From contig PMSI01000002.1 of NCBI GenBank assembly GCA_003168375.1, positions 186,001-250,000 of the forward strand: DNA of 64,000 nt, read 5' to 3'. Both the position numbers and the translations under genes were made by a program. Source of the DNA: Vulcanimicrobiota bacterium (GTDB lineage Bacteria; Vulcanimicrobiota; Vulcanimicrobiia; Vulcanimicrobiales; Vulcanimicrobiaceae). Below the pieces are notes generated by a model. It searched no databases. It was not told where the DNA came from and saw nothing but the letters and a program-made list of their open reading frames with translations. This document shows positions 7,037 to 16,522 of the stretch, piece after piece. Each line of letters begins with the position of its first letter. Positions within the stretch are counted from its first letter, which is position 1.

Positions 7037-7947
7037 CAGACTTTATTCGGCAGCGACTCGCCGAGCAGTCCCGACGGCCGGAAGATCAGCACGAGCACCA
7101 GCACCGTGAAGACGACCACATTGGACCACTGGTCGCTGATGAACTGGGTGGTCATGGCCTCGGTCAGCCCGATCAGGAAGCCGCCGAGCATGGCCCCGGC
7201 GAGGTTGCCGATTCCGCCCAATACCGCCGCGGTGAAGGCTTTGAGGCCGGCGGCGAAGCCGTTGAGGAACCATGTCGAACCGTAGTAGACACCCGAGACG
7301 AAACCGGCCGCACCGGCCAGCGCCGAACCGATCAGAAACGTCAGCGCGATCGTCGTGTTGATGTTGATCCCCATCAACTGCGCGGCGTCCTTGTCCTGAG
7401 CCGTCGCACGCATCGCCTTGCCGAGCTTCGTGTTGTACACGAACACCTGCAGCACGAGCATGAGCACGATCGCCAGCACGATGACCATGATCTGCTTGGT
7501 CTGAATCGTCACGCTGCCCAGCACGACGTCGGGGTTCGGGATGACGGCCGGAAACGAGACCGGCGAGGGACCGCGCCAGTACAGCATCAGGTTCTCGAGA
7601 ATGAACGACATCCCGATCGCCGTGATCAGCGGCGCGAGCTTGGGAGCGTTGCGCAGCCGGCGGTAAGCCAACCGTTCGATGATCACGCCGGTCAGTCCGC
7701 ACAGGATCATCGCGCCGATGATCGTCACGGCCACCACGAGGATCAGCGCCGGCCCCGTCACCACGCCGGTCACCCCCAGCAGCGTAAGGATCGCCAGCGA
7801 GAAGAACGTGCCCAGCGTGTAGACATCACCGTGCGCGAAGTTGATCAGCTCGATGATCCCGTAGACCATGGTGTAGCCAAGCGCGATCAGCGCGTAGATC
7901 CCGCCCAGCGAAAGTCCGTTGATCAGCTGCTGTAGGAAAACGTCCAA
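7036..7947 (-). CDS. livH: Branched-chain amino acid ABC transporter permease LivH
   Basis: This 303-residue permease starts MDVFLQQLINGLSLGGIYAL, the signature N-terminus of LivH proteins. It contains NFAHGDVYTLG and GGIGNLAGAMLGG loops. It pairs with LivM in the inner membrane. It follows the binding-protein gene by 6 nt, within the same minus-strand operon. Confidence 0.94.
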   Translation of the reverse strand: MDVFLQQLINGLSLGGIYALIALGYTMVYGIIELINFAHGDVYTLGTFFSLAILTLLGVTGVVTGPALILVVAVTIIGAMILCGLTGVIIERLAYRRLRNAPKLAPLITAIGMSFILENLMLYWRGPSPVSFPAVIPNPDVVLGSVTIQTKQIMVIVLAIVLMLVLQVFVYNTKLGKAMRATAQDKDAAQLMGININTTIALTFLIGSALAGAAGFVSGVYYGSTWFLNGFAAGLKAFTAAVLGGIGNLAGAMLGGFLIGLTEAMTTQFISDQWSNVVVFTVLVLVLIFRPSGLLGESLPNKV

Positions 7948-7953
7948 GCCGGG

Positions 7954-9192
7954 TCAGTCTTTCAGATTGAGCTGACTGATGAACTGCGCCTTCCCGTCCT
8001 TGATCGCATAGAAGCTCAGGATCGGCGCGGTCGTGTCGCCGTTCTTGTCGAAGCCGATCTTTCCGATCGGCGTGTCGAAGTTCTGCGTCGCCGCGACGTT
8101 CTGACGCACCTCGAGCCGCGTCGGGAGCTTGCCGCCGCCGTCTTTGACGCCTTTGAGAACCGCCGCGATGATGATCTGCGCGGCCGCGTACGCGTTCGCG
8201 CTGTATGGCCCGGGGTTCGAGTGGAATTTCTGCTGGTAAGCGGCGACGAACGCTTTTGCACTGGGGAGCTTCGAGGTCTCGGGGGCGGCGACCGTATAGT
8301 ACGAGTTGTTCGCCATGTCGCCGGTCTCTTTGATGAACTCTTCGTCGCTGATGCCGTCGCCGCCGACGTATTTCGTGTCGCGCATCCCGACGTCGGCCAT
8401 CTGCTTGCGCAGCAGCCCGCCGCCGCTGGCAGTGGTGCCGCCGAAGAAGATCATGTCGGGCGAGCCGCTGTGCACCTTGGTGAGCAGCGCCTTGAAGTCT
8501 TGCTGTCCCTTGGTGATGTGCTCGTGACCGAGAACGCTGCCGCCTTGGCGCTTGAAGTCGCTTTCGAAGACGTCGGCCAGGCCCTTGCCGTACGTCTCGT
8601 TGTCGTCGATGATGAACGCCTTCTTCAGTCCGAGCTTGCGCGCGAACGTGGCGCCGGCGGCGCCCTGGCGATCGTCGGTGGTGCAGACGCGGAAGTACGT
8701 GTTCACATCGGGGTGCGAGGTGCGCAGCTTCTTGGCGTCGTCGCCTTTGGTCAGCCCCGTGTTCGTGTTCGACGGGCTGATCTGGACTAGGCCGGCGTCG
8801 TTGGTCAGCGGGATCTCGGCCTTCGCGACGTTCGAGTTGAACGGACCGACCATGCCGAGCACCGCGGAGTCGGCGATGAACGTTTTGACGTTTTGCGCGC
8901 CTTGCGCCGGGTCGTGGACGCCCTGCACGGCGTCGTCGAGGGCGCTCACTTCAAACTTCAGCCCGCCGGGCAGCGGCTTGGCGTTGGCCTGGTCGACGGC
9001 GAGGATGACGCCGTTGCGGGTCGGGATGCCGTTGGTCGCGTCGGCGCCTGAAACGGGGAGGTCGGCGCCGATCTTCACTACCGTCGCCGCCGCGGCGGGA
9101 GCCGGAACGGTGAGGATCGAGCCGAAGACGATCCCGAGCGTGGCCGCCAGCGCGGCTGCAAACGCTCCCGAGCGCCTCTGCGATGAAATCAT
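7954..9192 (-). CDS. livK: Periplasmic branched-chain amino acid binding protein
   Basis: This 412-residue secreted protein has a Sec signal peptide (hydrophobic stretch ending AAAA around residue 37), then a type I periplasmic-binding fold. It has the VKIGADLPVSG opening and the NAYAAAQIIIAA segment typical of LivK/LivJ. It delivers ligands to LivHMGF. ATG 9192 was chosen because GGAGGA lies 5 nt upstream on the minus strand. An earlier in-frame ATG at 9282 would give a non-signal N-terminus. Confidence 0.9.
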   Translation of the reverse strand: MISSQRRSGAFAAALAATLGIVFGSILTVPAPAAAATVVKIGADLPVSGADATNGIPTRNGVILAVDQANAKPLPGGLKFEVSALDDAVQGVHDPAQGAQNVKTFIADSAVLGMVGPFNSNVAKAEIPLTNDAGLVQISPSNTNTGLTKGDDAKKLRTSHPDVNTYFRVCTTDDRQGAAGATFARKLGLKKAFIIDDNETYGKGLADVFESDFKRQGGSVLGHEHITKGQQDFKALLTKVHSGSPDMIFFGGTTASGGGLLRKQMADVGMRDTKYVGGDGISDEEFIKETGDMANNSYYTVAAPETSKLPSAKAFVAAYQQKFHSNPGPYSANAYAAAQIIIAAVLKGVKDGGGKLPTRLEVRQNVAATQNFDTPIGKIGFDKNGDTTAPILSFYAIKDGKAQFISQLNLKD

Positions 9193-9278
9193 GAACGTCC
9201 TCCGACGAGTGCGAAGCGAAACAGGCGCGTTTCCGAACCGAAATGCGGGACTACGCCGGGTGAGGCCTCTTCCCCCGG

Positions 9279-10307
9279 TCACGGCGGCGTCAGCGCAAGG
9301 GTGTCGGGCTCTCGATAGCCGTCGGCGTCGAAGGCAACCGGGCCCGCGACGGTATCGAACCGGCCCCGTGCGAGCCTCCGGCGCACGCTCGTCCGGGTCG
9401 TTCCGGCGTCACGCAGGATCTGAGCTGCCGCGTAGGCGCGCGTCGCGTCATCGCCGGGCACGAATCCCGCCGCGGCCCGGAAGCGCCGCACGAACGCGCG
9501 CTGCGCGGCTCCGTTCGGCGGAACCTCGCGAACGAGCGTCACATCGCCGCGCGGCGTCCCGGGCGGGACGATCTCAAAATCGCGGTGACCGAGCCGGCGC
9601 ACGTACTCCGCGTCGAACCGTCGCCGGAACACCGAGCTGCGCCACAGCGCCGGTGGACGTTCGTCGGCGAGGACCAGGACCGCGTCGGCATCGGCCGCGC
9701 GCCGGCCGGCAGCGCCGGCCGCATCGGGATCACCGACGGCGCTGATCGAGACGCCCGCGAAGCGGTTCGGCCATGTCGCGGGGAGCGTTCCGGCGTCGCC
9801 CACGAGCACGAGGAGGAGACGCGGACCGAATCGCTTGCGCGCCGCCGCGCGAGCGAACGCCGCAAGCCGCGGCGGCGAGACGCACAGGCAGAACGCGTTA
9901 CCGCGGGGCACGCCGCGCGACCAGCGCGACAAGACGACGATCGGCAAGCCGCGCGCCTCGGCGGTTGCAGCGTCGGCATCGCCGACGTTGCGGCGCAGCC
10001 CGCCGACCACCGCGACGACGCTGCGATCGCGGCCGAACGCCGAGACGATCGACGGGGCGGTGCGGAGGTCGCCGCCGTTATCGGAGCCCTCGTCGCGGTG
10101 CGGGTTCAGAAAGCCGCCGTTCGCGCTGTCGCGCACGACGATCCGGGGCGAATCCAATCCAAGACGGATCGCTGCCGCCGCTGCGAGGCCGCGACCGCCG
10201 TCATCCCCGGCGAGCGGCATCTCGACGCCGATCCGCGCGGCCGGCGCAGCGGCTAGCAATCCCGCCGCAGCGAGCACGGCGCCGCAGCACCACGCGCCGG
10301 CACTCAT
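9279..10307 (-). CDS. Second, divergent LivK-like binding protein
   Basis: This 342-residue protein has a signal peptide (residues 1-24). Its fold resembles LivK: IGVEMPLAGDDGG at the mature N-terminus, VVAVVGG, and TRAYAAAQILRDAG near the end. It is Arg- and Ala-rich and much diverged from the neighbouring LivK. It sits between metH (6 nt after its stop) and livK. It may supply another ligand, for instance a methionine-related compound, to the same permease. That specificity is guesswork. Confidence 0.75.
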   Translation of the reverse strand: MSAGAWCCGAVLAAAGLLAAAPAARIGVEMPLAGDDGGRGLAAAAAIRLGLDSPRIVVRDSANGGFLNPHRDEGSDNGGDLRTAPSIVSAFGRDRSVVAVVGGLRRNVGDADAATAEARGLPIVVLSRWSRGVPRGNAFCLCVSPPRLAAFARAAARKRFGPRLLLVLVGDAGTLPATWPNRFAGVSISAVGDPDAAGAAGRRAADADAVLVLADERPPALWRSSVFRRRFDAEYVRRLGHRDFEIVPPGTPRGDVTLVREVPPNGAAQRAFVRRFRAAAGFVPGDDATRAYAAAQILRDAGTTRTSVRRRLARGRFDTVAGPVAFDADGYREPDTLALTPP

Positions 10308-10313
10308 CCCAAG

Positions 10314-13300
10314 TTAGACCGCCGTGAGCTCCCGCACGGCGGCGGCGTTGAAGTACGCCGCGCGCGGGTGGTGGATCACGATTGCGGCGGTCGACTGCTC
10401 GGGGATGATCTGGTGCGCGCTCGTCAGCGAGGCGCCGATCGCGTTCTCGACGTCGAGCAGCTTCCAGACGATCTCGTGCTGGGTGAGGTCGGGACACGCG
10501 CCGTAGCCCCAGGAGTAGCGCTTCCCACGCACGTCGGGAACTCCGAGCTCGTGACGGATGCGGCGGTGCGTCCGTTCCGCGAGCGCCTCGGCCGACTGCA
10601 CGGAGAACCCGTGCAGGAAGTACGCCTCGCTGTAATCGCTCTTCGCTTGCAGCGCGTCGGTGCGGCGCGTCGCTTCCGCACCGATCGTCACGACCTGCAG
10701 CGCGACCACGTCGCTCGCGCCGCCGTTCTCGGGCTCGCGAATGTAGTCGGCGAGGCACAGGTGCTCGCCGCCGACCTGCCGCGCGAAGGTGAAGCGCGCG
10801 ATCTCGCGGGTGCGGTTCTGCGGGTCGTAGACGATCACGTCGTCACCGCTCCCCGCCGCGGGGAAGTAGCCATACACGACGCGCGGGTCGAGGAACGGCT
10901 CGCGCTCGGCCAGCTTCTCGTAGCGGCGCAGGCGCGGCTCGAACTCCTCGGCGACCAGACGTTCCCAGTCGGCCCCCTTCGTGCTCGCGCCGCCCCACGA
11001 GAGCCGGTAGAGGCTCTTGAGATCGAAGCAGTCCCACAGCTCGCGTGGGTCGACGTGCGCCAGCGTGCGCGCGCCGAGAAACGGCGGCGTGGGCACGTCG
11101 GCGATGCCGACGTCGGCGCGCGCGGTCTTCCCGCTCGACGCGGGCGCGGCGAGCGCACCGGCATCCTTGACGCGCAGCGCCGCGGCTTCGGTGCGCACGC
11201 GCTCGAGCAGCGGCGTGCGAGCGGTCTCGTTCGTCAGCGCGTCCATCAGGTCGAGCCCTTCGAACGCGTCTTTCGCGTAGAACACGCCCGGATCGAAGAA
11301 GCGCTCGTCGGCGGCGTACGCGACGCGGCGGCCGAAGTCGCGGTTGATCGCCGCGCCGCCGATCACGACCGGATACGTCAACCCGCGCGACGCCTGCTCC
11401 TTGACCAGGATCGGCATCTGCTTCGAGGTCGAGACGAGCAGCGCCGAGAGCCCGATCGCGTCGGCGCCGACTTCGACGGCCTTGTCGAGGATCGTGTTCA
11501 CCGGCACCTGCTTGCCGATGTCGTGGACCGTGTAGCCGTTGTTCGAGAGGATCGTCCCGACCAGGTTCTTGCCGATGTCGTGTACGTCGCCGAATACGGT
11601 CGCGAGCACGACTATGCCCTTGCTGACGCCTTCCTTGCGCTCGAGGAACTGCTCGAGGTGCGCGACCGCCTTCTTCATCACCTCGGCCGACTGCAGCACG
11701 AACGGCAGGATCAGTTCGCCTGCGCCAAATTTGTCGCCGACCTCTTTCATCGCGGGCAACAGCACGTTGTTGAGCACGTCGACCGGGTCGCGCTTTTCGA
11801 GCGCTTCATCGATCTTCGCTTCGATCCCGTCTTTGCGGCGGCGCAGGATCGCGTTGTGAATCCGCGTCTCGACGGGTGCGTCGGCGTCGTCGTCGAGCTG
11901 CGCCGCCGCGCCGCCCGGAACGACCACCTTGGCCTCGAAATGCTCGATGATGCGCTGGAGCGCGTCGGGACGGCGGTTCAGCACGACGTCGTCACAGAGC
12001 TCGCGCTCCTCGGCGTCGATCTCGGCGTACGGCGTGATCTCGGCCGCGTTGACGATCGCCATGTCGAGCCCGGCTTCGACGCAGTGATGCAGCATCACCG
12101 AGTTGAGCACGTGGCGCGCGGCGGGCTTGAGCCCGAACGAGACGTTCGAGACGCCGAGCGAAGTCAGCACACCGGGCAGCTCGCGCTTGATCAGGCGGAT
12201 CCCCTCGATCGTCTCGACCGCCGAATCGATGTACTCCGCATCCCCGGTCGCGAGCGTGAAGGTGAGGTCGTCGAAGATCAGCGCTCCGGCCGGGAGGCCG
12301 TACTCGTCGACCACGATGTCGCGGATGCGCCTCGCGATGTCGAGCTTCTGCTGCGCGGTCTTCGCCATCCCGGTCTCGTCGATCGTCAGCGCGACGACGG
12401 CGGCGCCGGCCTCTTTGACCAGCGGCATCACGGAGTCGATCTTGGTGCGCCCGTTTTCGAGGTTGATCGAGTTGACGACGGGGCGGCCGGCATAGATCTT
12501 CAGCGCGGCCTCGATCACTTTCGCCTCGGTCGAGTCGATGACGAGCGGCGCTTCGACCGACTGCGCCAGGCGCTTGACGATCGTCGCCATTTGCACGTCT
12601 TCGTCGACGCGCTCGGTCAGCGCGGTGCAGACGTCGAGCAAGTGCGCGCCGCCTTCGACCTGAGCCCGCGCGACTAGCGTGATCTCGTCGTAATCGTTGG
12701 CGAGCAGCAGCCGCTTGATCTTGCGCGAACCCTGGCTGTTGACGCGCTCGCCAATCAGCAGCACGGTCCCTTCCTGGTTCAATGCCACAGCCGTCATCGC
12801 CGACGCAGCCAGCTGGAGCGGCTTTGGTTCGGGGATGCGCGGCGTGTAGCCGGACGCCACCATTGCGTCGAGTCCGGCACGAAACACCGCAATGTGGGCG
12901 GGCGTCGTTCCGCAGCAGCCGCCGATCGCGTTCACGCCGAAATCGGTCACGAACGCGTGCAGTTCGCGCGCCATCTCATCGGGCGTCTCGGGATAGATCG
13001 TCTCGCCCTTCGGTCCCATCCGGGGCAACCCGGCGTTGGGGATGACGCTGACGAAAGCGCGCGAGTTGTCGGCGAGATACCGAATCGGATCGCGCATGTG
13101 CGAGGGTCCGGTCGAGCAGTTCAGCCCGATCACGTCGATCGGTAATGCGTCGAGCGTCGCGCACACCGCGCTGATGTCGGTGCCGAGCAGCATGCGGCCG
13201 GTGACGTCGAGCGTCGCCTGCGCCACGATCGGCACGCGGCGCGCGCCCTTGCCGAAGGCGCGTGTGATCCCCGCGATCGCGGCCTTCATCTCCAGCAGAT

Positions 13301-13802
13301 CCTGGCTGGTCTCGAGCAGCAGCACGTCGACGCCGCCCTCGATCAGCGAGACCGACTGTTCTTCGTACAGGTCGGCGAGCTCGTCGAAGGTGATCTTCGA
13401 GAGCGCCGGATCGGACGAAGAGATCAGCATCCCGGTCGGACCCAGCGAGCCGGCGACGAAGCGCGGGCGTTCGGGAGTGGAGAACGCGTCGGCGGCGCGG
13501 CGCGCGATCTGCGCCGAGGCGAGGTTGATCTCGTGGGTCTTCGCACCCAGACCGTACTCGTCGAGCTTCAGCCGCGAGGCCGTGAACGAGTCGGTCTCGA
13601 CCACGTCGGCGCCCGCCGCGAAGTAATCCCGGTGGATCTGCTCGATCACGTCCGGACGGGTGAGTACCAGCGCTTCGTTGCACCCGTGGTGCGCCGCCCC
13701 GCCGAAGTCGTCGTCGCTCAGGTGCAGCGCCATCAGCTGCGTCCCCATCGCCCCGTCGAACAGGAGCACGCGCTCGCGGAGCGCCGAGAGAAAATCCGCC
13801 AT
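10314..13802 (-). CDS. metH: Cobalamin-dependent methionine synthase
   Basis: This 1162-residue enzyme has all four modules in order: homocysteine-binding barrel with the zinc cysteines in GGCCGTTP, pterin-binding domain (LIGERVNSQGSRK onward), cobalamin domain with the axial-ligand motif GDVHDIGKN, and C-terminal AdoMet reactivation domain (YSWGYGACPDL). It transfers methyl from methyltetrahydrofolate to homocysteine through B12. ATG 13802 (MADFLSALRERV) fits the family start. ATG 13811 is equally possible. It heads the minus-strand block that continues into the Liv transporter. No cobalamin riboswitch fits in the 43-nt gap upstream. Confidence 0.95.
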   Translation of the reverse strand: MADFLSALRERVLLFDGAMGTQLMALHLSDDDFGGAAHHGCNEALVLTRPDVIEQIHRDYFAAGADVVETDSFTASRLKLDEYGLGAKTHEINLASAQIARRAADAFSTPERPRFVAGSLGPTGMLISSSDPALSKITFDELADLYEEQSVSLIEGGVDVLLLETSQDLLEMKAAIAGITRAFGKGARRVPIVAQATLDVTGRMLLGTDISAVCATLDALPIDVIGLNCSTGPSHMRDPIRYLADNSRAFVSVIPNAGLPRMGPKGETIYPETPDEMARELHAFVTDFGVNAIGGCCGTTPAHIAVFRAGLDAMVASGYTPRIPEPKPLQLAASAMTAVALNQEGTVLLIGERVNSQGSRKIKRLLLANDYDEITLVARAQVEGGAHLLDVCTALTERVDEDVQMATIVKRLAQSVEAPLVIDSTEAKVIEAALKIYAGRPVVNSINLENGRTKIDSVMPLVKEAGAAVVALTIDETGMAKTAQQKLDIARRIRDIVVDEYGLPAGALIFDDLTFTLATGDAEYIDSAVETIEGIRLIKRELPGVLTSLGVSNVSFGLKPAARHVLNSVMLHHCVEAGLDMAIVNAAEITPYAEIDAEERELCDDVVLNRRPDALQRIIEHFEAKVVVPGGAAAQLDDDADAPVETRIHNAILRRRKDGIEAKIDEALEKRDPVDVLNNVLLPAMKEVGDKFGAGELILPFVLQSAEVMKKAVAHLEQFLERKEGVSKGIVVLATVFGDVHDIGKNLVGTILSNNGYTVHDIGKQVPVNTILDKAVEVGADAIGLSALLVSTSKQMPILVKEQASRGLTYPVVIGGAAINRDFGRRVAYAADERFFDPGVFYAKDAFEGLDLMDALTNETARTPLLERVRTEAAALRVKDAGALAAPASSGKTARADVGIADVPTPPFLGARTLAHVDPRELWDCFDLKSLYRLSWGGASTKGADWERLVAEEFEPRLRRYEKLAEREPFLDPRVVYGYFPAAGSGDDVIVYDPQNRTREIARFTFARQVGGEHLCLADYIREPENGGASDVVALQVVTIGAEATRRTDALQAKSDYSEAYFLHGFSVQSAEALAERTHRRIRHELGVPDVRGKRYSWGYGACPDLTQHEIVWKLLDVENAIGASLTSAHQIIPEQSTAAIVIHHPRAAYFNAAAVRELTAV

Positions 13803-13845
13803 CCGGCCCATCGTACCGGCCCGGGACGCGGAACCGACGCTCGCG

Positions 13846-14763
13846 ATGTCCAATAAAGCCAAGATGGACGCGATTGGACAGATCGCGAGCCGCCTCACCA
13901 TCCTGGCGGCCGTGGTCCGCGAGGCGCCGCCGTCGGCAGCGCTCCGCGACGCCTTCGCAGCGTTGCGCCTCGAGGAGATCGCGAGCTCGTCCCGGCTCGC
14001 CGGGGCACGCCTCGACCTGACCGAGGTCCGCTCGCTGGTCGAGCGCGGCCGCGCGCTGGGCGGCCACCGGTTCGACGACTACCTCATCGTTCGCGACTAC
14101 GCCGACGCGGCCGGGTGGGCGGCCCAGCAGGGGACGCGCCGCGGGCCGGTCAGCACCGAGGACCTGCGCACGCTGCACCGGCTAGCGGTGCGCGGGATCT
14201 CCGACGACGCCGGCGCGTGGCGGACGAAGACCGTCCCGCCGCTCTCCGACGGGACGGTGCCGCCGCCGCACTGGCTCGTCCCGTTCGAGACCGAGACCTA
14301 CGTCGGCCGGCTTGCGCTGGGCTCCGACGAGCCCGCGCCGCTCGCGCTCGCCCGCGCCGTGGCCCGTCTCGTGAGGCTGCAGCCGTTCCCGAGCGGCAAC
14401 GGCCGCGTTGCCCGTCTCGTCGCCAACCTGCTTGCATACCGTCGCGGGCTGCCGCCGATCGTGCTCGACGCGCGCGCGCGCCGCGCCTACGCCGCCGCGC
14501 TGCGAGCCGCGCTCGCCGGCGACGCGACGCCGCTGGCGCGCGTTATCGGAACGGCGCTCGGCCGCGGGCTGGAACGCTTGCGCGACGCCGTCGAACCGGT
14601 TGACGAGTTGCGCCCGCTCTCCGACTTCGGGACAAAGGGCGGCGTCGACCGGCTCTACAAGGCGGCTCAACGCGGACGCTTGCGGGTCGTCCGCCGCGAC
14701 GGGCGGCTCTACACCACCGTCCCGTGGGTCGCCGCATATACCGCCAGCCCTCAACCGAAATAG
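13846..14763 (+). CDS. Fic/DOC-family protein with altered active site
   Basis: This 305-residue protein has a Fic N-terminal helix, a Fic core and a C-terminal winged-helix-like segment (TKGGVDRLYKAAQRG). The core motif reads LQPFPSGNGRVARL, where functional enzymes have HPFxD/EGNGR. The catalytic histidine is Gln179 and the acidic residue is Ser. The inhibitory-helix motif SSRIEG of many Fic proteins is SSRLAG here, so the inhibitory Glu is also absent (Ala52). AMP-transfer by the standard mechanism is unlikely. A binding or regulatory role, or another transfer chemistry, is possible. It is divergent from metH with 43 nt between starts. Confidence 0.85.
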   Translation: MSNKAKMDAIGQIASRLTILAAVVREAPPSAALRDAFAALRLEEIASSSRLAGARLDLTEVRSLVERGRALGGHRFDDYLIVRDYADAAGWAAQQGTRRGPVSTEDLRTLHRLAVRGISDDAGAWRTKTVPPLSDGTVPPPHWLVPFETETYVGRLALGSDEPAPLALARAVARLVRLQPFPSGNGRVARLVANLLAYRRGLPPIVLDARARRAYAAALRAALAGDATPLARVIGTALGRGLERLRDAVEPVDELRPLSDFGTKGGVDRLYKAAQRGRLRVVRRDGRLYTTVPWVAAYTASPQPK

Positions 14764-14782
14764 CGTGAACGCCGAACTATCG

Positions 14783-16516
14783 ATGAACATGACCGAACCG
14801 ACCGTCGCCTATGTATCGATGGAGATCGCCGTTTTCCCCGGCGTCGCGACGTACAGCGGCGGTCTCGGCGTCCTCGCCGGCGACGTCGTCCGCGCCGCGG
14901 CCGACGCGGGCTACCCGATGGCCGGCGTGACGCTGCTCTACCGCGAGGGGTATTTTCGTCAGCGCCTCGACGCGTCGGGTACGCAGCATGAAGAACCGCA
15001 GAGTTGGCGGCCCGACTTGGTCCTCGAGGCGCTGCCGCAGACCGTGACGGTCCCGATCTCAGGCCGGCCGGTCGCCGTGGCGATCTGGTGCTATCCCGTC
15101 ATCGGCGTCGACGGCGATCGCGTACCCGTCTATTTCCTCGACACCGACCGACCCGAAAACGATGACGACGCGCGCGGTCTGACGCGCGCGCTCTACGGCG
15201 GCGACGCGCGGTACCGCCTCGAGCAAGAGACACTGCTCGGCTTGGGGACCGTCGCCGTCCTGCAGGCGCTCGGCTACGGCCGCGTCGGCACGTACCACAT
15301 GAACGAAGGGCACTCGGCGCTGCTCGTGCTGGCACTGCTCGACCAGCTCCGCACGACCGAGCACGGTCTGCCCACCCCCGACGATCTCGCGCGGGTGCGC
15401 GAGCGCTGCGTCTTCACGACGCACACTCCGGTCCCCGCGGGCCACGACCGCTTCGGCCTCGACCTCGCGAACGACGTCCTCGGCACAGAGCACGTCGCGA
15501 CGCTGCGCGCGCTCGGCCTGGTCGACCACGACGTTCTCAACCTCACGCACCTCGCGCTGCGCGCGTCGCACTTTACCAACGCCGTCGCGATGAAGCACGG
15601 TGAGGTGTCGCGCGCGATGTTCCCGGACGGCACGATCCACGCGATCACCAACGGCGTCCATGCGGGTACGTGGACCTCGCAGCCCTTCAAGGCCTTGTTC
15701 GATCGCCATCTCCCGGGCTGGCGCCGCGACAACTGGCAGTTGCGCCAGGCGATCGGAATCCCGCTCGACGAGATCGCCGCCGCGCATGCCGGCGCGAAGC
15801 TCGCGCTCGTCGACCGCGTCGCGCACGCTACCGGCAAACTCCTCGACCCCAACCGCTTCACGATCGGCGTCGCGCGCCGGCTCACGGCCTACAAGCGCAA
15901 CGACCTGATCCTGCGCGATACCGACCGGCTTGCCGCGATCGCCAAACGTTTCGGCGGCATCCAGCTGGTCTTCAGCGGCAAGGCGCACCCGCGCGACTGG
16001 GACGGCAAAGCGATGATCCAACACATCGTCGGCACCGCGCACGCCCTCGCCGGCGACGTCGAGGTCGTCTACGTCGAGAACTACGACATGCTCTGGGGAG
16101 CGGCACTCACCTCAGGCGCCGACCTCTGGCTCAACACGCCGCGTCCCCCGAACGAAGCGTCGGGAACGAGCGGCATGAAAGCCGCCCTCAACGGCGTCCC
16201 GAGCCTCTCGGTGATGGACGGCTGGTGGATCGAAGGGGCCCTCGAGGGCGTCACCGGCTGGTCGATCGACGCCGAAACCGGCGCCGACGACGAACGCACC
16301 GCCGACGCGCTCTACACACTGCTGGAGAGCACGATCCTTCCGGCGTACGCGCACGACCGCGGTACCTATCTCACGACGATGCGCGGCGCGATCGCCTTCA
16401 ACGCCTCCCACTTCAACGCGCAGCGCATGCTCGCCCAATACGCGATCGAAGCCTACGTTTTACCCACCACGACCGCCGCGCCCCGCGAGAACGTCAAGGA
16501 GCTCCTCGCCGGCTGA
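14783..16516 (+). CDS. glgP: Alpha-glucan phosphorylase family enzyme
   Basis: This 577-residue member of the short bacterial/archaeal glycogen phosphorylase type (GT35) releases glucose-1-phosphate from alpha-glucans. The pyridoxal-phosphate lysine lies in GTSGMKAALNG, and the following VPSLSVMDGWW is typical. HMNEGHSAL and THTPVPAGHDRF match the family. The start ATG is 20 nt after the fic stop; a GTG at 14765 is an alternative. It converges with the RND gene 6 nt downstream. Confidence 0.92.
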   Translation: MNMTEPTVAYVSMEIAVFPGVATYSGGLGVLAGDVVRAAADAGYPMAGVTLLYREGYFRQRLDASGTQHEEPQSWRPDLVLEALPQTVTVPISGRPVAVAIWCYPVIGVDGDRVPVYFLDTDRPENDDDARGLTRALYGGDARYRLEQETLLGLGTVAVLQALGYGRVGTYHMNEGHSALLVLALLDQLRTTEHGLPTPDDLARVRERCVFTTHTPVPAGHDRFGLDLANDVLGTEHVATLRALGLVDHDVLNLTHLALRASHFTNAVAMKHGEVSRAMFPDGTIHAITNGVHAGTWTSQPFKALFDRHLPGWRRDNWQLRQAIGIPLDEIAAAHAGAKLALVDRVAHATGKLLDPNRFTIGVARRLTAYKRNDLILRDTDRLAAIAKRFGGIQLVFSGKAHPRDWDGKAMIQHIVGTAHALAGDVEVVYVENYDMLWGAALTSGADLWLNTPRPPNEASGTSGMKAALNGVPSLSVMDGWWIEGALEGVTGWSIDAETGADDERTADALYTLLESTILPAYAHDRGTYLTTMRGAIAFNASHFNAQRMLAQYAIEAYVLPTTTAAPRENVKELLAG

Positions 16517-16522
16517 CCGGGG

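Noticed and set aside
10368-12677. 769-codon plus-strand frame opposite metH
   Set aside because: It is a complement shadow of a well-supported gene, with no recognisable domain.
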